Below, one piece after another: positions 17,083 to 25,567 of a stretch of 64,000 nucleotides of DNA. Origin of the DNA: Anaerofustis stercorihominis DSM 17244 (GTDB taxonomy: Bacteria > Bacillota > Clostridia > Eubacteriales > Anaerofustaceae); NCBI RefSeq assembly GCF_000154825.1, contig NZ_DS560019.1:620001-684000 (forward strand), given 5' to 3'. Position 1 is the stretch's first letter, and each line of letters opens with the position of its first letter. The translations under genes and the position numbers were made by a program. The notes beneath the pieces were generated by a model. That model had not been told where the DNA came from. It saw only the letters and a list, made by a program, of their open reading frames with translations, and searched no databases.

Positions 17083-18936
17083 ATGAAATACAAGCTTTCC
17101 AAAAATGATTTGTTAGTTGCGGGTTTAACCGCCTTAATTGTATTATTCTCATTTGCTTTAGTATTTTTTTATAATTATCAACAAACCCACGATGACATGA
17201 TAAAATCTCTTCAGGACCGAGCTCTTGCAATATATAACAGCGTAGACAGCAACCTTAATATAAAATCCTTTGACGCTGTAAAAAACAATAAAGACATGAA
17301 TAGTTCCATATATAAAGAGCAGCAAGAATTCTTAAATAATATCCGTCATGCGACGGGAGTCAGATACTTATACACAGCAAAGAAGAATAGTAAAGGAGAA
17401 ATAATTTACCTTGTTGACGGGCTGGATCTGAGAGCAGATGATTTTGCGTTCCCGGGAACAAAACTGGAAGACGAAGTGATTCCTGCAATGGAAAGAGCAC
17501 TGGAAGGTAAAGTAATACTTCCCGACTCGATAATAAAAACGAATTGGGGAAAAATTTTCGTTGCCTATTTCCCGATACATGCAGGAGAAAACCACAGAGG
17601 AAAAGTAATCGGACTTCTCGGTATGGAATTTGATGCAAATCATCAATATGATACATATCTTAAATCCGCTATATTTACTCCTATAGTTGCTATAATAACT
17701 TGCCTTTTTGCAATGTTTATTATGGTAAAATTCTACAGAAAAATCACAGACTTATACAATAAGGCAACTGTATATGCACAAAATGCAAGTAATGCAAAGG
17801 GAAGATTTTTATCCAATATATCTCATGAAATGAGGACACCGTTAAATGCAATAAGCGGAATGACCAGAATAGGAAAAGAAAACATAGATGATAAAAAGGA
17901 AGTTACTCAATGTTTCGAAAAAATAGATACTTCGGTTAATTACCTTACTAATCTTATAAATGACGTTCTTGATATTTCAAGGATAGAAAGCGGGAAAACC
18001 AAAATAGAAAACAGACCCTTTAATTTGGATACGCTTATTAAAAATATAATTACTATAATACAAAACCAAACAAATGAAAAAGAAATAAACTTTATATGTA
18101 AATATGATTTGAAAAGTCCATACCTGATAGGGGATGAACTTCATTTGCAGCAAATATTGGTCAATATAATAGGGAATGCAATCAAGTACACTCATAATAA
18201 AGGAAAAGTAGAAGTAATAATCAGTGATGATAATATAGATAATAATAAATCAAAAGTAAATTTCACTATAAGTGATAACGGTATAGGAATAGAAGCAAAA
18301 CAACTTCCTACTATATTTAAAGCGTTCGAAAGAGCAGATAATGCTATGGAGCAGCAATATAAAGGAACTGGACTGGGACTTGCTATTTCTTATAATCTGG
18401 TCAAAATGATGGGCGGAGAATTAAAAGTAAGAAGCGAAGTTGATAAGGGAAGCAGTTTTTTCTTCGATCTTGAGTTAAATAAAATCAATGAAGAAGAATA
18501 TGATAGATATATTAAATTAAAAAATAAATATCCAAATCACAATATAGATAAATTAAGGGGAATAAAAATACTTCTTGCAGAAGATAACGAAATAAATAGA
18601 GAAATAAGTAAATATGTCTTGGAGCAAAATGGAGTCATCGTTGAAGAGGCTGTTGACGGAAAAGAAGCGTTATATAAATTTGAGCAAAGTAAAAAAGATT
18701 ACTACAGTGCGATACTAATGGATATAAAAATGCCTGTAATGGACGGTCACGAAGCCACAAAAGCAATTCGTAACTTACCGCATCCCAATGCAAAAGATAT
18801 TCCTATAATTGCCGTTTCCGCAAACGCTTTTGAAGAAGATATAGAACGTTCTCTTATGTGCGGTATGAATGATCATATTTCAAAACCAATCGATTTTGAT
18901 GACTTAATAAAAGCATTGGATAAATATATAAAATAA
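17083..18936 (+). CDS. Membrane-bound hybrid sensor histidine kinase
   Basis: 617 residues from the ATG at 17083, preceded by AAGGTGA (a GTG nine bases earlier is part of that site). TM1 is about residues 10-31, an extracytoplasmic sensor about 32-190 (Cache-like, with FLNNIRHATGVRYLYTA), and TM2 about 192-214. HisKA has FLSNISHEMRTPLNAISG with His248. The ATPase domain has LQQILVNIIGNAIKY, ISDNGIGIEA and GTGLGLAI. The C-terminal receiver has LLAEDNEINREI and MDIKMPVMDG with Asp547. There is no HPt domain or partner regulator nearby, so the output protein is encoded elsewhere. Confidence 0.93.
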   Translation: MKYKLSKNDLLVAGLTALIVLFSFALVFFYNYQQTHDDMIKSLQDRALAIYNSVDSNLNIKSFDAVKNNKDMNSSIYKEQQEFLNNIRHATGVRYLYTAKKNSKGEIIYLVDGLDLRADDFAFPGTKLEDEVIPAMERALEGKVILPDSIIKTNWGKIFVAYFPIHAGENHRGKVIGLLGMEFDANHQYDTYLKSAIFTPIVAIITCLFAMFIMVKFYRKITDLYNKATVYAQNASNAKGRFLSNISHEMRTPLNAISGMTRIGKENIDDKKEVTQCFEKIDTSVNYLTNLINDVLDISRIESGKTKIENRPFNLDTLIKNIITIIQNQTNEKEINFICKYDLKSPYLIGDELHLQQILVNIIGNAIKYTHNKGKVEVIISDDNIDNNKSKVNFTISDNGIGIEAKQLPTIFKAFERADNAMEQQYKGTGLGLAISYNLVKMMGGELKVRSEVDKGSSFFFDLELNKINEEEYDRYIKLKNKYPNHNIDKLRGIKILLAEDNEINREISKYVLEQNGVIVEEAVDGKEALYKFEQSKKDYYSAILMDIKMPVMDGHEATKAIRNLPHPNAKDIPIIAVSANAFEEDIERSLMCGMNDHISKPIDFDDLIKALDKYIK

Positions 18937-18960
18937 AAAGAGCCTATATAGGCTCTTTAA
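18935..18960 (+). terminator. Terminator after the membrane kinase
   Basis: The stem AAAGAGCC/GGCTCTTT with a 6-base loop follows the stop codon. The T tail is short, so it may be leaky. Confidence 0.65.
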
Positions 18961-18984
18961 TATTTAAAATTATAAGGTATTTAC

Positions 18985-19464
18985 ATGAGAAAAAAGATAA
19001 AAAAAGAATTATTAAAACTATTTTTAGGAGAACTCTTAAGCAGTCTTTTATTTCTATTTTGTTATTTTATTTGGTTCAAAGAAAATCAAATACAAATAGC
19101 ATACCCTGTGGCATTATTATGCTTTATATTATTTCAAGGTTCTTTTTACTGGTTTATATGTTTACTGAAACTCAATAATAATTTTAATGATATCAAATAT
19201 ATCAAGATTTTTTTAATATTTAAATATGTTGATATCATATTATTGGCAGTATATATTCCTATACTTGTATTTTCTCCCTCTATTTCGAAACTATATTACA
19301 TAGGTTCAATTTTTTTAATATCATTTACTTTAATAGAATATATAAATTACTATATAGTAAGATTGTCATACCCTAAAATAAATATTCTTATGAAGAAAAT
19401 AACAAATAAAAAATTAACCAAGAGCAGTCTGGCAAAAGATATTGAACGAATAAAAAAGAAATAA
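18985..19464 (+). CDS. Four-helix membrane protein of unknown function
   Basis: 159 residues with hydrophobic segments at about 10-30, 38-60, 75-97 and 102-125, separated by short Lys/Asn loops, and a basic C-terminal tail (KKITNKKLTKSSLAKDIERI). I do not recognise a family. It lies 48 bases after the kinase, behind a weak hairpin, so read-through from the kinase gene is possible and a role in the same signalling pathway cannot be excluded. Confidence 0.6.
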   Translation: MRKKIKKELLKLFLGELLSSLLFLFCYFIWFKENQIQIAYPVALLCFILFQGSFYWFICLLKLNNNFNDIKYIKIFLIFKYVDIILLAVYIPILVFSPSISKLYYIGSIFLISFTLIEYINYYIVRLSYPKINILMKKITNKKLTKSSLAKDIERIKKK

Positions 19465-19495
19465 CTACTATATAAATATATTAGTTATTTGAACT

Positions 19496-19527
19496 AAAAA
19501 AAGACTTCCTTTAGGAAGTCTTTTTTC
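19496..19527. terminator. Bidirectional terminator between the membrane protein gene and ptsI
   Basis: The stem AAAAAAAGACTTCC/GGAAGTCTTTTTT with a 4-base TTTA loop serves two convergent genes. Confidence 0.9.
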
Positions 19528-19535
19528 TTTATATA

Positions 19536-21248
19536 TTAGTCTAAATATTTACCTAAGATAGCTTTAACTTCATCTTGAGTTTCAGCGTTTTCAAGTACTT
19601 CTTTGGCGATTTCCTGAGCTTTTTCGTATGTAAAGCTTCTGATTACTTTTTTAGCTCTTAGGATTGAAGGAGCAGACATTGAGAATTCGTCTAATCCAAG
19701 ACCTAATAATAATAACGCAGATGTTGGATCTCCTGCCATTTCACCGCACATACCTGTAAAGATACCTGCTTTATGAGAAGCGTCGATAACATTCTTAACA
19801 AGTCTGATGATTGCAGGTGAAAGCGGTTGATTAAGTTCGGAAAGATTTTGATTTTGTCTGTCAACAGCCAATGAGTATTGACATAAGTCATTTGTTCCGA
19901 TTGAGAAGAAATCAACTTCTTTAGCTATTATATCTGCAGTTACAGCAGCTGATGGGATTTCAATCATGATACCAACTTTAATATTTTCATCATATTCCAC
20001 GCCTTTAGCTTTAAGTTCTTCTTTACATTCTTCTAAAATACCTTTAGCTTTTCTAACTTCTTCAACGTTAGAAATCATAGGGAACATGATATGAGCGTTT
20101 CCGTATACACTTGCTCTAAGTAAAGCTCTAAGCTGAGTTTTAAACATTTCAACATTTTGGAAGCAAAGTCTTACGGCTCTGACACCAAGGAATGGATTCA
20201 TTTCTTCTTCCATTGGAAGATAAGGAAGTTTTTTATCCCCTCCGATATCAAGAGTTCTGATAATTACAGGTCTGTCACCCATACCTTCTAAAACTTTTTT
20301 ATAAGATTCATATTGAACATCTTCCGAAGGCATTTCTTTAGCATCCATATATAAGAACTCAGATCTGAACAGTCCAACACCGTCAGCACCATATTTATTG
20401 GCACCTTCCAAATCATTAGGACTACCGATATTTGCACAAAGCTCTACTTTATGTCCGTCAGAAGTTTCGCTTGCTAAATCTTTAAGTTTTGCAAGTTCTG
20501 CTTGTTCTTTTGCGTAAGCTTCTTTTTTAGCTTCATATTCTTTGATTTCAGCATCGCTAGGATTGATGATGATGTTACCGTCCGTACCGTCAACGATGAT
20601 TTTTTCTCCGCCTTTAACTTGGCTTGTGATATCACCAAGACCAACGACAGCCGGTACTTCCAAAGATCTTGCCATGATAGCCGAGTGAGAAGTTCTGCTT
20701 CCTTCGTCAATAGCAAAACCTATTACTTTATCTTTGTTCATTTGAGCTGTATCTGAAGGTGTTAAGTCTACCGCAACGATTACACCGTTATCACCGACTT
20801 GTGATAAATCCGCGCTTTCAATACCAAGAAGATGTCTTAAAATTCTATCGGCAACATCTTGGCAGTCAGCAGCTCTTGCTTTCATATATTCATCGTCCAT
20901 ACTTCCGAACATTCCAACAAACATTTCTGTGATTTCGTTTAAAGCTTGTTCAGCAACGATCATTTCGTTTTTGATTTTATTTTGAGCTTCACCTATGTAT
21001 CCGGGATCATCTAGGAACATCATATGAGCAGTAAATACTTCTGCTTCTTCTTCCCCAATTTCTTTGATTGTTTTTTCTTTTAAGGCTTGTAATTCAGTTC
21101 TTGATTTTTCAATCGCGTCATCTAATTTTTTTAGTTCAGCGTCCACAGCCCCTGCTTCAATTTTGCCCGGTGTTACAACTAGATCTTCCTTAACATATAA
21201 AAATACATTTCCAATCGCAACTCCAGGCGATGCATTAATTCCTTTCAT
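19536..21248 (-). CDS. ptsI: Phosphoenolpyruvate-protein phosphotransferase (PTS enzyme I)
   Basis: 570 residues, full length. The N-terminal GINASPGVAIGNVF is followed by the HPr-binding helical region and the phospho-histidine site GSRTSHSAIMARSLEVPA (about residue 189). The C-terminal PEP-binding domain has GVGLFRSEFLYMD, RTLDIGGDKKLPY, IMIEIPSA, FFSIGTNDLCQY and the catalytic Cys in GMCGEMAGD. Enzyme I starts the phosphate relay PEP - EI - HPr - EIIA. The gene for HPr is not adjacent, as is often seen in Clostridia. It would energise the galactitol-family EII systems further along this window. Confidence 0.97.
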   Translation of the reverse strand: MKGINASPGVAIGNVFLYVKEDLVVTPGKIEAGAVDAELKKLDDAIEKSRTELQALKEKTIKEIGEEEAEVFTAHMMFLDDPGYIGEAQNKIKNEMIVAEQALNEITEMFVGMFGSMDDEYMKARAADCQDVADRILRHLLGIESADLSQVGDNGVIVAVDLTPSDTAQMNKDKVIGFAIDEGSRTSHSAIMARSLEVPAVVGLGDITSQVKGGEKIIVDGTDGNIIINPSDAEIKEYEAKKEAYAKEQAELAKLKDLASETSDGHKVELCANIGSPNDLEGANKYGADGVGLFRSEFLYMDAKEMPSEDVQYESYKKVLEGMGDRPVIIRTLDIGGDKKLPYLPMEEEMNPFLGVRAVRLCFQNVEMFKTQLRALLRASVYGNAHIMFPMISNVEEVRKAKGILEECKEELKAKGVEYDENIKVGIMIEIPSAAVTADIIAKEVDFFSIGTNDLCQYSLAVDRQNQNLSELNQPLSPAIIRLVKNVIDASHKAGIFTGMCGEMAGDPTSALLLLGLGLDEFSMSAPSILRAKKVIRSFTYEKAQEIAKEVLENAETQDEVKAILGKYLD

Positions 21249-21376
21249 GATAAAAACCTCTTTTCTTTGTTATAGATATCTTATATTATATTATAAAATA
21301 AAATAAAATCCTAGTACTTTTTAATAAACTGTTTACATTTCCTTTATTTGCATTATAAAATCTAATGAAATTTTAT

Positions 21377-21405
21377 TTGATTACTTATAAATAATATGAT
21401 ATATT
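21377..21405 (+). promoter_or_regulatory. Promoter of tRNA-Arg
   Basis: TTGATT (21377-21382), a 17-base spacer and TATATT (21400-21405) lie 11 bases upstream of the tRNA. Confidence 0.75.
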
Positions 21406-21416
21406 AGTGTATATAC

Positions 21417-21493
21417 GCGCCCATAGCTCAGTAGGATAGAGCAATGGTTTCCTAAACCATGTGCCGGAGGTTCGAATCCTCTTGGGCGCACCA
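21417..21493 (+). tRNA. tRNA-Arg (anticodon CCT)
   Basis: It starts GCGCCCATAGCTCAG and ends TTGGGCGCACCA, giving a 7-bp acceptor stem with an encoded CCA. The anticodon loop TTCCTAA holds CCT, reading AGG. The T loop is GTTCGAATC. It stands alone between ptsI and the lipoprotein gene. Confidence 0.95.
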
Positions 21494-21625
21494 TAATAAT
21501 TATAAAGTTATTACCTTTTATTAGGTGATTTTTTTATAATTATTAAGATTTAATTATTTTTTGACTAAATATTATGATTTTTAAAATTTATATGGTATAA
21601 ATAAATATATCGGAGGGGATATGTT

Positions 21626-22813
21626 TTGAAAAAAAGATTAACAAGCTTAGTTATTTTACTTTTAACTATATTATTCTGCTTTTCAGCCTTTGGATGCGAA
21701 AAAGCCGATAATAAATTTAAAGGCAAAGTAATCAAATATGAAAATCTGGACAGCATCGATAAAAAAATGTTCAGTCAATTAAATAAAATTTTATATAACT
21801 CTAAAGAAACTTTATGGAAAGATTATAACTTAAAAGACAAGTCGTTTATTTTAATAAGAAAAGATGAAGAAGATGAAAACGGAAGCAAAAACAGAAAAAA
21901 TGTATCTTATTATGCAATAAATGTAAACGGAATGGAAGACCAGGATGCAAAAGAAGTCAAAATGCCTAAAGGCTTTTACTTTAAAAGTGTTTACAGGTTT
22001 AACAAAGCACCTCTTAAAATTGAAAATATAAGAGGAAATTTTTCCGATACAGGTTCTGATTTAACCATAGGTAACAGTAAAAATATTTTCTGTTTTAAAT
22101 ATAATACCGATAACTTTAGAAAAGCAGTCGATCCCGCATATGCTTTTTCACCTTTCTTCACCCATGAAGCATTTCACCATTACATGCAAAATGACTGGAA
22201 AATTGAAGGAGCACCTTCAAGTGTGGCTTTGACAAAAAAAGAAATATCTTGTATAGGACTAAAGTATAAAGTGCTTGATAAGATGAGGACAGAAAACGAA
22301 AAAGATAAAATAAGCAAAAAGAAACTAAATAAATTGATAAGTGAATATATTTCCATAGAAGAAAAAAGGAAAGAAATCAACGAAAGGTACTTAAACGAAG
22401 AGCATTCAAAGGAAACTGCCGAAGGAACTGCATGTTATGTGGGATTAAAAGCTGCAAGACTTACAAATACAAGGTACGGTGTTTTGGCTTTTACCAACAA
22501 TAAAGAAAAAGTTACATTTTCTGACGTACTGGATGCAATGAGCAAAGACAAATACCCTACGACTTTTATAGGCGACTGGGAATTATATAATACAGGAATG
22601 GAACTTTGTATAACATTGGATAATCTGGGAATAAAAAATTGGCAGAAAAAACTTAATAGTCAAACACCTGATAAACCTATAAATCTATATGATATTTTAA
22701 AAAAATATTATAAACAAAATAAACTTGAAGAAATCTCAATAGAAAAAATAGAAGATAAATATAATTATAAAGAAATATTTAAGAAAAGTGAAAAAATTCA
22801 AAGATTATTATAA
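21626..22813 (+). CDS. Lipoprotein with an HExxH zinc-peptidase motif
   Basis: 395 residues from a TTG start preceded by CGGAGGGG. The signal peptide MKKRLTSLVILLLTILFCFS ends in the lipobox AFGC. The mature domain contains FFTHEAFHHYMQ with H180-E181-x-x-H184, followed about 80 residues later by ETAEGTACYVGLKAARL. There E263 or E266 could be the third zinc ligand of a gluzincin-type peptidase. A charged coiled segment (EKDKISKKKLNKLISEYISI) separates the two. No named family comes to mind. The fold and substrate are unknown, but a surface-anchored metallopeptidase is a reasonable reading. Confidence 0.7.
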   Translation: MKKRLTSLVILLLTILFCFSAFGCEKADNKFKGKVIKYENLDSIDKKMFSQLNKILYNSKETLWKDYNLKDKSFILIRKDEEDENGSKNRKNVSYYAINVNGMEDQDAKEVKMPKGFYFKSVYRFNKAPLKIENIRGNFSDTGSDLTIGNSKNIFCFKYNTDNFRKAVDPAYAFSPFFTHEAFHHYMQNDWKIEGAPSSVALTKKEISCIGLKYKVLDKMRTENEKDKISKKKLNKLISEYISIEEKRKEINERYLNEEHSKETAEGTACYVGLKAARLTNTRYGVLAFTNNKEKVTFSDVLDAMSKDKYPTTFIGDWELYNTGMELCITLDNLGIKNWQKKLNSQTPDKPINLYDILKKYYKQNKLEEISIEKIEDKYNYKEIFKKSEKIQRLL

Positions 22814-22815
22814 AT

Positions 22816-22842
22816 AACAGCCTTAATATAGGCTGTTTTTTT
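22816..22842 (+). terminator. Terminator of the HExxH lipoprotein gene
   Basis: The stem AACAGCC/GGCTGTT with an 8-base loop and T7 follows the stop. Confidence 0.85.
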
Positions 22843-22916
22843 ATGCTTAAATATATAGTATATAATAATATAACATGTCATAATGTTAAGTTTTGTTATA
22901 ATATTGACAAGTTTTA

Positions 22917-22945
22917 TTGACACAACACTTGTATTATGCTATATT
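22917..22945 (+). promoter_or_regulatory. Promoter of the DUF6442-like/XRE operon
   Basis: TTGACA (22917-22922), a 17-base spacer and TATATT (22940-22945) lie 37 bases before the first gene. An ACAAGT/ACTTGT dyad flanks the -35 box (22907-22933), a possible site for the operon's own XRE protein. Confidence 0.65.
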
Positions 22946-22982
22946 ATTTACATAGTAATATACAAACTTAAGGAGTTCTAAA

Positions 22983-23297
22983 ATGGATAAAGATAAAATA
23001 CTCGAAAAGAGCAGAAAAGAAAATGAACTTGGTGACGAACGAGAAAAACTTATAAACGATAAATCAAATGCACTGTATTTAACCTTTTTAATGATTACGG
23101 GAATCGTAATTATAGCATGGGATTTATATCATGATATTGATGTAAGCGGGATACTTGCAATGTTTTGGGCGGGATGCCTTGGACAATATATATTCAGATA
23201 CTGTAAGACTAAAAACAAAACAAACATGACCATTTCTATCCTATCATTTATATTACTCATAAAAAATCTAGCCGAACATTTTATATATACCAAATAG
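22983..23297 (+). CDS. Small membrane protein, DUF6442-like, copy 1 of 3
   Basis: 104 residues opening with MDKDKILEKSRKENELGDER, the charged N-terminal signature shared by all three tandem genes, followed by four short hydrophobic helices (about 37-52, 56-70, 77-90 and 86-100, closely spaced). It is likely a small integral membrane protein with a cytoplasmic N terminus. The RBS is AAGGAG. It is the first gene of an operon of three paralogues ending with an XRE regulator. Function is unknown. The family name is from memory of the EILEKSRKEN motif. Confidence 0.7.
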   Translation: MDKDKILEKSRKENELGDEREKLINDKSNALYLTFLMITGIVIIAWDLYHDIDVSGILAMFWAGCLGQYIFRYCKTKNKTNMTISILSFILLIKNLAEHFIYTK

Positions 23298-23306
23298 GAG
23301 GAAAAA

Positions 23307-23651
23307 ATGAACAAAGAAGATATCTTAAAGAAAAGCAGAGAAGAATATAAGATTAGTGATGAAAGAGATAAAAAAATAGAAACGGAAGCATATTCCAATG
23401 CTTATTTAGCTATAATCGGAGTTAACGCGATTTTAATTTTAATATTGTTTTTTCAAAAATTATTTACGGGAAAAGCTTTTGCAGACTACAGAGTATTCTT
23501 TTTAGCTTTATTAATAGGTCTGTGTGCAAAAAGCTATACTAATTATAAATATAATAAGAAAAAGACGGATTTATATTCTTTTATATTATCTTTATTGGCA
23601 AGTATATTAACGTTAATAACTATAATCATGAGCGGTATGAATATATTCTAG
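23307..23651 (+). CDS. Small membrane protein, DUF6442-like, copy 2 of 3
   Basis: 114 residues opening MNKEDILKKSREEYKISDER, homologous to its neighbours. It has four hydrophobic segments, including YLAIIGVNAILILILFF (about 31-47) and a C-terminal SFILSLLASILTLITIIMSG. The RBS is AGGAGG 8 bases upstream. It lies nine bases after copy 1 and nine before copy 3, so all are on one message. The three copies differ strongly outside the first 20 residues, arguing for an old duplication. Confidence 0.7.
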   Translation: MNKEDILKKSREEYKISDERDKKIETEAYSNAYLAIIGVNAILILILFFQKLFTGKAFADYRVFFLALLIGLCAKSYTNYKYNKKKTDLYSFILSLLASILTLITIIMSGMNIF

Positions 23652-23660
23652 AGGTGTAAA

Positions 23661-23969
23661 ATGAAAAAAGAAGAAATATTAGAAAAGAGCAGAAAAGAAA
23701 ATAAAGATGAATATATTGAAAAAATAATAAGTGATTCAAAAAACTTTGGAATCATAACTTTAACTATTGCAATTATATTTTTTGCAGTAACAAAAGTTAT
23801 CAATAACGGACAGCCATTTTTTGAGCTGCCGGCGATATTATTTGCTTATACTGCCGGAATTAATTTTTTCAGTTATGTTAAACTTAAAAAGAAAGAATAT
23901 TTAATAAGCTCCTTTAGTTTTATATTTGCATTTATATGTATGACTGTGTTATATTTTATTAACTGGTGA
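23661..23969 (+). CDS. Small membrane protein, DUF6442-like, copy 3 of 3
   Basis: 102 residues opening MKKEEILEKSRKENKDEYIE, then hydrophobic helices near 31-46 (FGIITLTIAIIFFAVT), 54-70 and 79-98. The N-terminal motif is the closest of the three to the general family form. It lacks the D-E-R that follows the motif in copies 1 and 2. Its TGA overlaps the upstream reach of the XRE gene, placing the regulator last in the same transcript. Confidence 0.7.
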   Translation: MKKEEILEKSRKENKDEYIEKIISDSKNFGIITLTIAIIFFAVTKVINNGQPFFELPAILFAYTAGINFFSYVKLKKKEYLISSFSFIFAFICMTVLYFINW

Positions 23970-23974
23970 TAAAT

Positions 23975-24184
23975 ATGAATAGTGAATTAATATTAAAAAA
24001 CAAATTAAAAGTAGCAAGAGCAGAAAAAAATTTATCTCAAGGAGATTTGGCAAAAATGGTAGGGGTATCGAGACAGACAATAAGCTCTATAGAAACCGGA
24101 CAGTTTAATCCTACAGCCAAACTTGCACTTATCCTATGTATTGCCCTTGATAAAAAATTTGAAGACTTATTCTATTTTGATTAA
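23975..24184 (+). CDS. XRE-family transcriptional regulator
   Basis: 69 residues from the ATG at 23975, with GGTGAT upstream; a GTG at 23966 is less likely. It is a complete HTH_3 domain: NKLKVARAEKNLSQGDLAKM, VGVSRQTISSIETGQFNPTA, ending KKFEDLFYF. It has the same architecture as the XRE protein at 14897. As the last gene of the three-membrane-protein operon it most likely represses that operon. Confidence 0.9.
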   Translation: MNSELILKNKLKVARAEKNLSQGDLAKMVGVSRQTISSIETGQFNPTAKLALILCIALDKKFEDLFYFD

Positions 24185-24278
24185 AAGCACTTTAATGTAC
24201 TTTTTTAATAATTTATAATACCCTTTTAATGGTAATAAAACCTACTACTTTATTATTATAATCAAAGAGGGATAATAA

Positions 24279-24752
24279 TAGAAAAAATTAAATATATTTA
24301 TAGAAAACAATTTATTATTTATAATTGCAATATTTTCACAAATTCTTAATGTTGTTATTTACTTAAGCATTAAAAATTATAACTTTGAAACATTTAAAAT
24401 TTTAAATATCATCATTTTACTATCTGCTTCTTTAACCCAATTATATAAAAATGGAGATTATAACTTTAAATATATGTATTATTTTTTCTTCGTTTATTTT
24501 GTTATTTTCTTTTATATTAATTTCTCATTTGAAAATAAAGACACAACCTTACTTATTTTATCCCGGCTAATATTACCCATTTCATTTTTATTTTACTTAT
24601 CATCGTTTGGGATTTTATTTGGGATTTCTTATTTTATATTTATAATTATATTAATTTTAATTTTGAATTTTTTCATAACATTTATACCTTATATTATTTT
24701 TAATATAACAACTTGTTTTATTAACTATTTTATAAAAAAAAGAAGCAGTTAA
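24279..24752 (+). pseudogene. Membrane protein gene whose start codon is destroyed (ATG to ATAG)
   Basis: An uninterrupted frame from 24282 to 24752 encodes KKLNIFIENNLLFIIAIFSQ followed by about five hydrophobic segments and a basic end (FIKKRSS). A ribosome site AGAGGG (24266-24271) lies seven bases before TAG AAA AAA TTA. Deleting the A at 24280 would restore ATG AAA AAA TTA at exactly the expected place. No other start codon lies near the ribosome site. An internal ATG at 24474 would yield only the last 92 residues. The gene is thus start-lost, or the base is a sequencing error. Function is unrecognised. Confidence 0.6.
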
Positions 24753-24766
24753 ACTGCCTCTTTATT
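24735..24766. terminator. Bidirectional terminator before the isochorismatase gene
   Basis: The stem AAAGAAGCAGT/ACTGCCTCTTT has one mismatch and A/T runs on both sides, between convergent genes. Confidence 0.7.
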
Positions 24767-25391
24767 TATTTAGCATACTCTCTGCATATTCCACCATAAG
24801 TCCGTAAACTCCGCCGTTTTCTTTTGCTATACTCATAACTTTTGTATAAGTTTCCTGGTTAGACCAATCTTTTTGGAATTCAAGAAGTACCTGCATCCAT
24901 GTTACGGGAACGGCTCCGGCTTGAGCCATTCTTATTACAGCCATGTCATGAGCTTCTTTTGAGACTCCGGCACACGCATCGGTCACGATATATACCTGAT
25001 ATCCGTCTTCCAAAGCACTTAAAGCAGGGAATGTAACACATACTTCTGTCCATAAACCGGCTATTATTAATTTCTTTTTACCCGTTTCGCTAACGGCCCT
25101 TTTAAAATTATTATCTTCCCAAGCATTGATAGATGTTCTGTCTATAGGATTGACTTTAGGATATAAAGACTTGACCTTTGAGTAAAGCTCTCCGCTGAAC
25201 TTTTTACTTTCCACTGTTGATAATATACATGGAACATTAAAAGATCTCGCAGTTTTTGCAAGTCCCACAACATTGTTCATTACATTTTCTCTATTTTTTC
25301 CTTCAACCGCAAAGAACATTGCAGGTTGTTCATCTATAATAAGAATAACAGATTCATCCGGGTCCAATAAACTATTTGAATAATTCCTCAT
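24762..25391 (-). CDS. Isochorismatase-fold hydrolase (YcaC-like)
   Basis: 209 residues. The catalytic set of the cysteine-hydrolase superfamily is visible: Asp20 in VILIIDEQPAMFFAV and the nucleophile Cys118 in IIAGLWTEVCVTFPA, preceded by the RTSINAWED loop. The ending VTWMQVLLEFQKDW is typical of YcaC rather than of nicotinamidase. YcaC proteins form octameric rings and their substrate is not settled. It is transcribed alone, convergent with the start-lost membrane gene. Confidence 0.88.
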   Translation of the reverse strand: MRNYSNSLLDPDESVILIIDEQPAMFFAVEGKNRENVMNNVVGLAKTARSFNVPCILSTVESKKFSGELYSKVKSLYPKVNPIDRTSINAWEDNNFKRAVSETGKKKLIIAGLWTEVCVTFPALSALEDGYQVYIVTDACAGVSKEAHDMAVIRMAQAGAVPVTWMQVLLEFQKDWSNQETYTKVMSIAKENGGVYGLMVEYAESMLNK

Positions 25392-25465
25392 TTCATTTTC
25401 CTTTCTTTTTTTAATATTTTTACCACTAAAAAAAATAATATGTGATTATGAAACATTTAAAATAA

Positions 25466-25496
25466 AATAAAAAGATAGTACTTGACTATCTTTTTA
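25466..25496 (-). terminator. Terminator of the PAP2-like gene
   Basis: The stem AAAAAGATAG/CTATCTTTTT has a 7-base loop, with a T-run on the minus strand. Confidence 0.8.
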
Positions 25497-25567
25497 TCTA
25501 AATTTTTTTTCTATTTATTTAAACTATGAAATTCAAGAAATTGCTCCTAAAAAATTTTAATAATTCT

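Noticed and set aside
22180-22410. Coiled Lys/Glu segment of the HExxH lipoprotein as a separate gene
   Set aside because: It is in frame between the two parts of the putative zinc site and has no start of its own.
23307-23969. The three tandem small genes as a CRISPR-like or DNA-level repeat
   Set aside because: Similarity is limited to about 20 codons at each N terminus. There are no exact DNA repeats with regular spacing.
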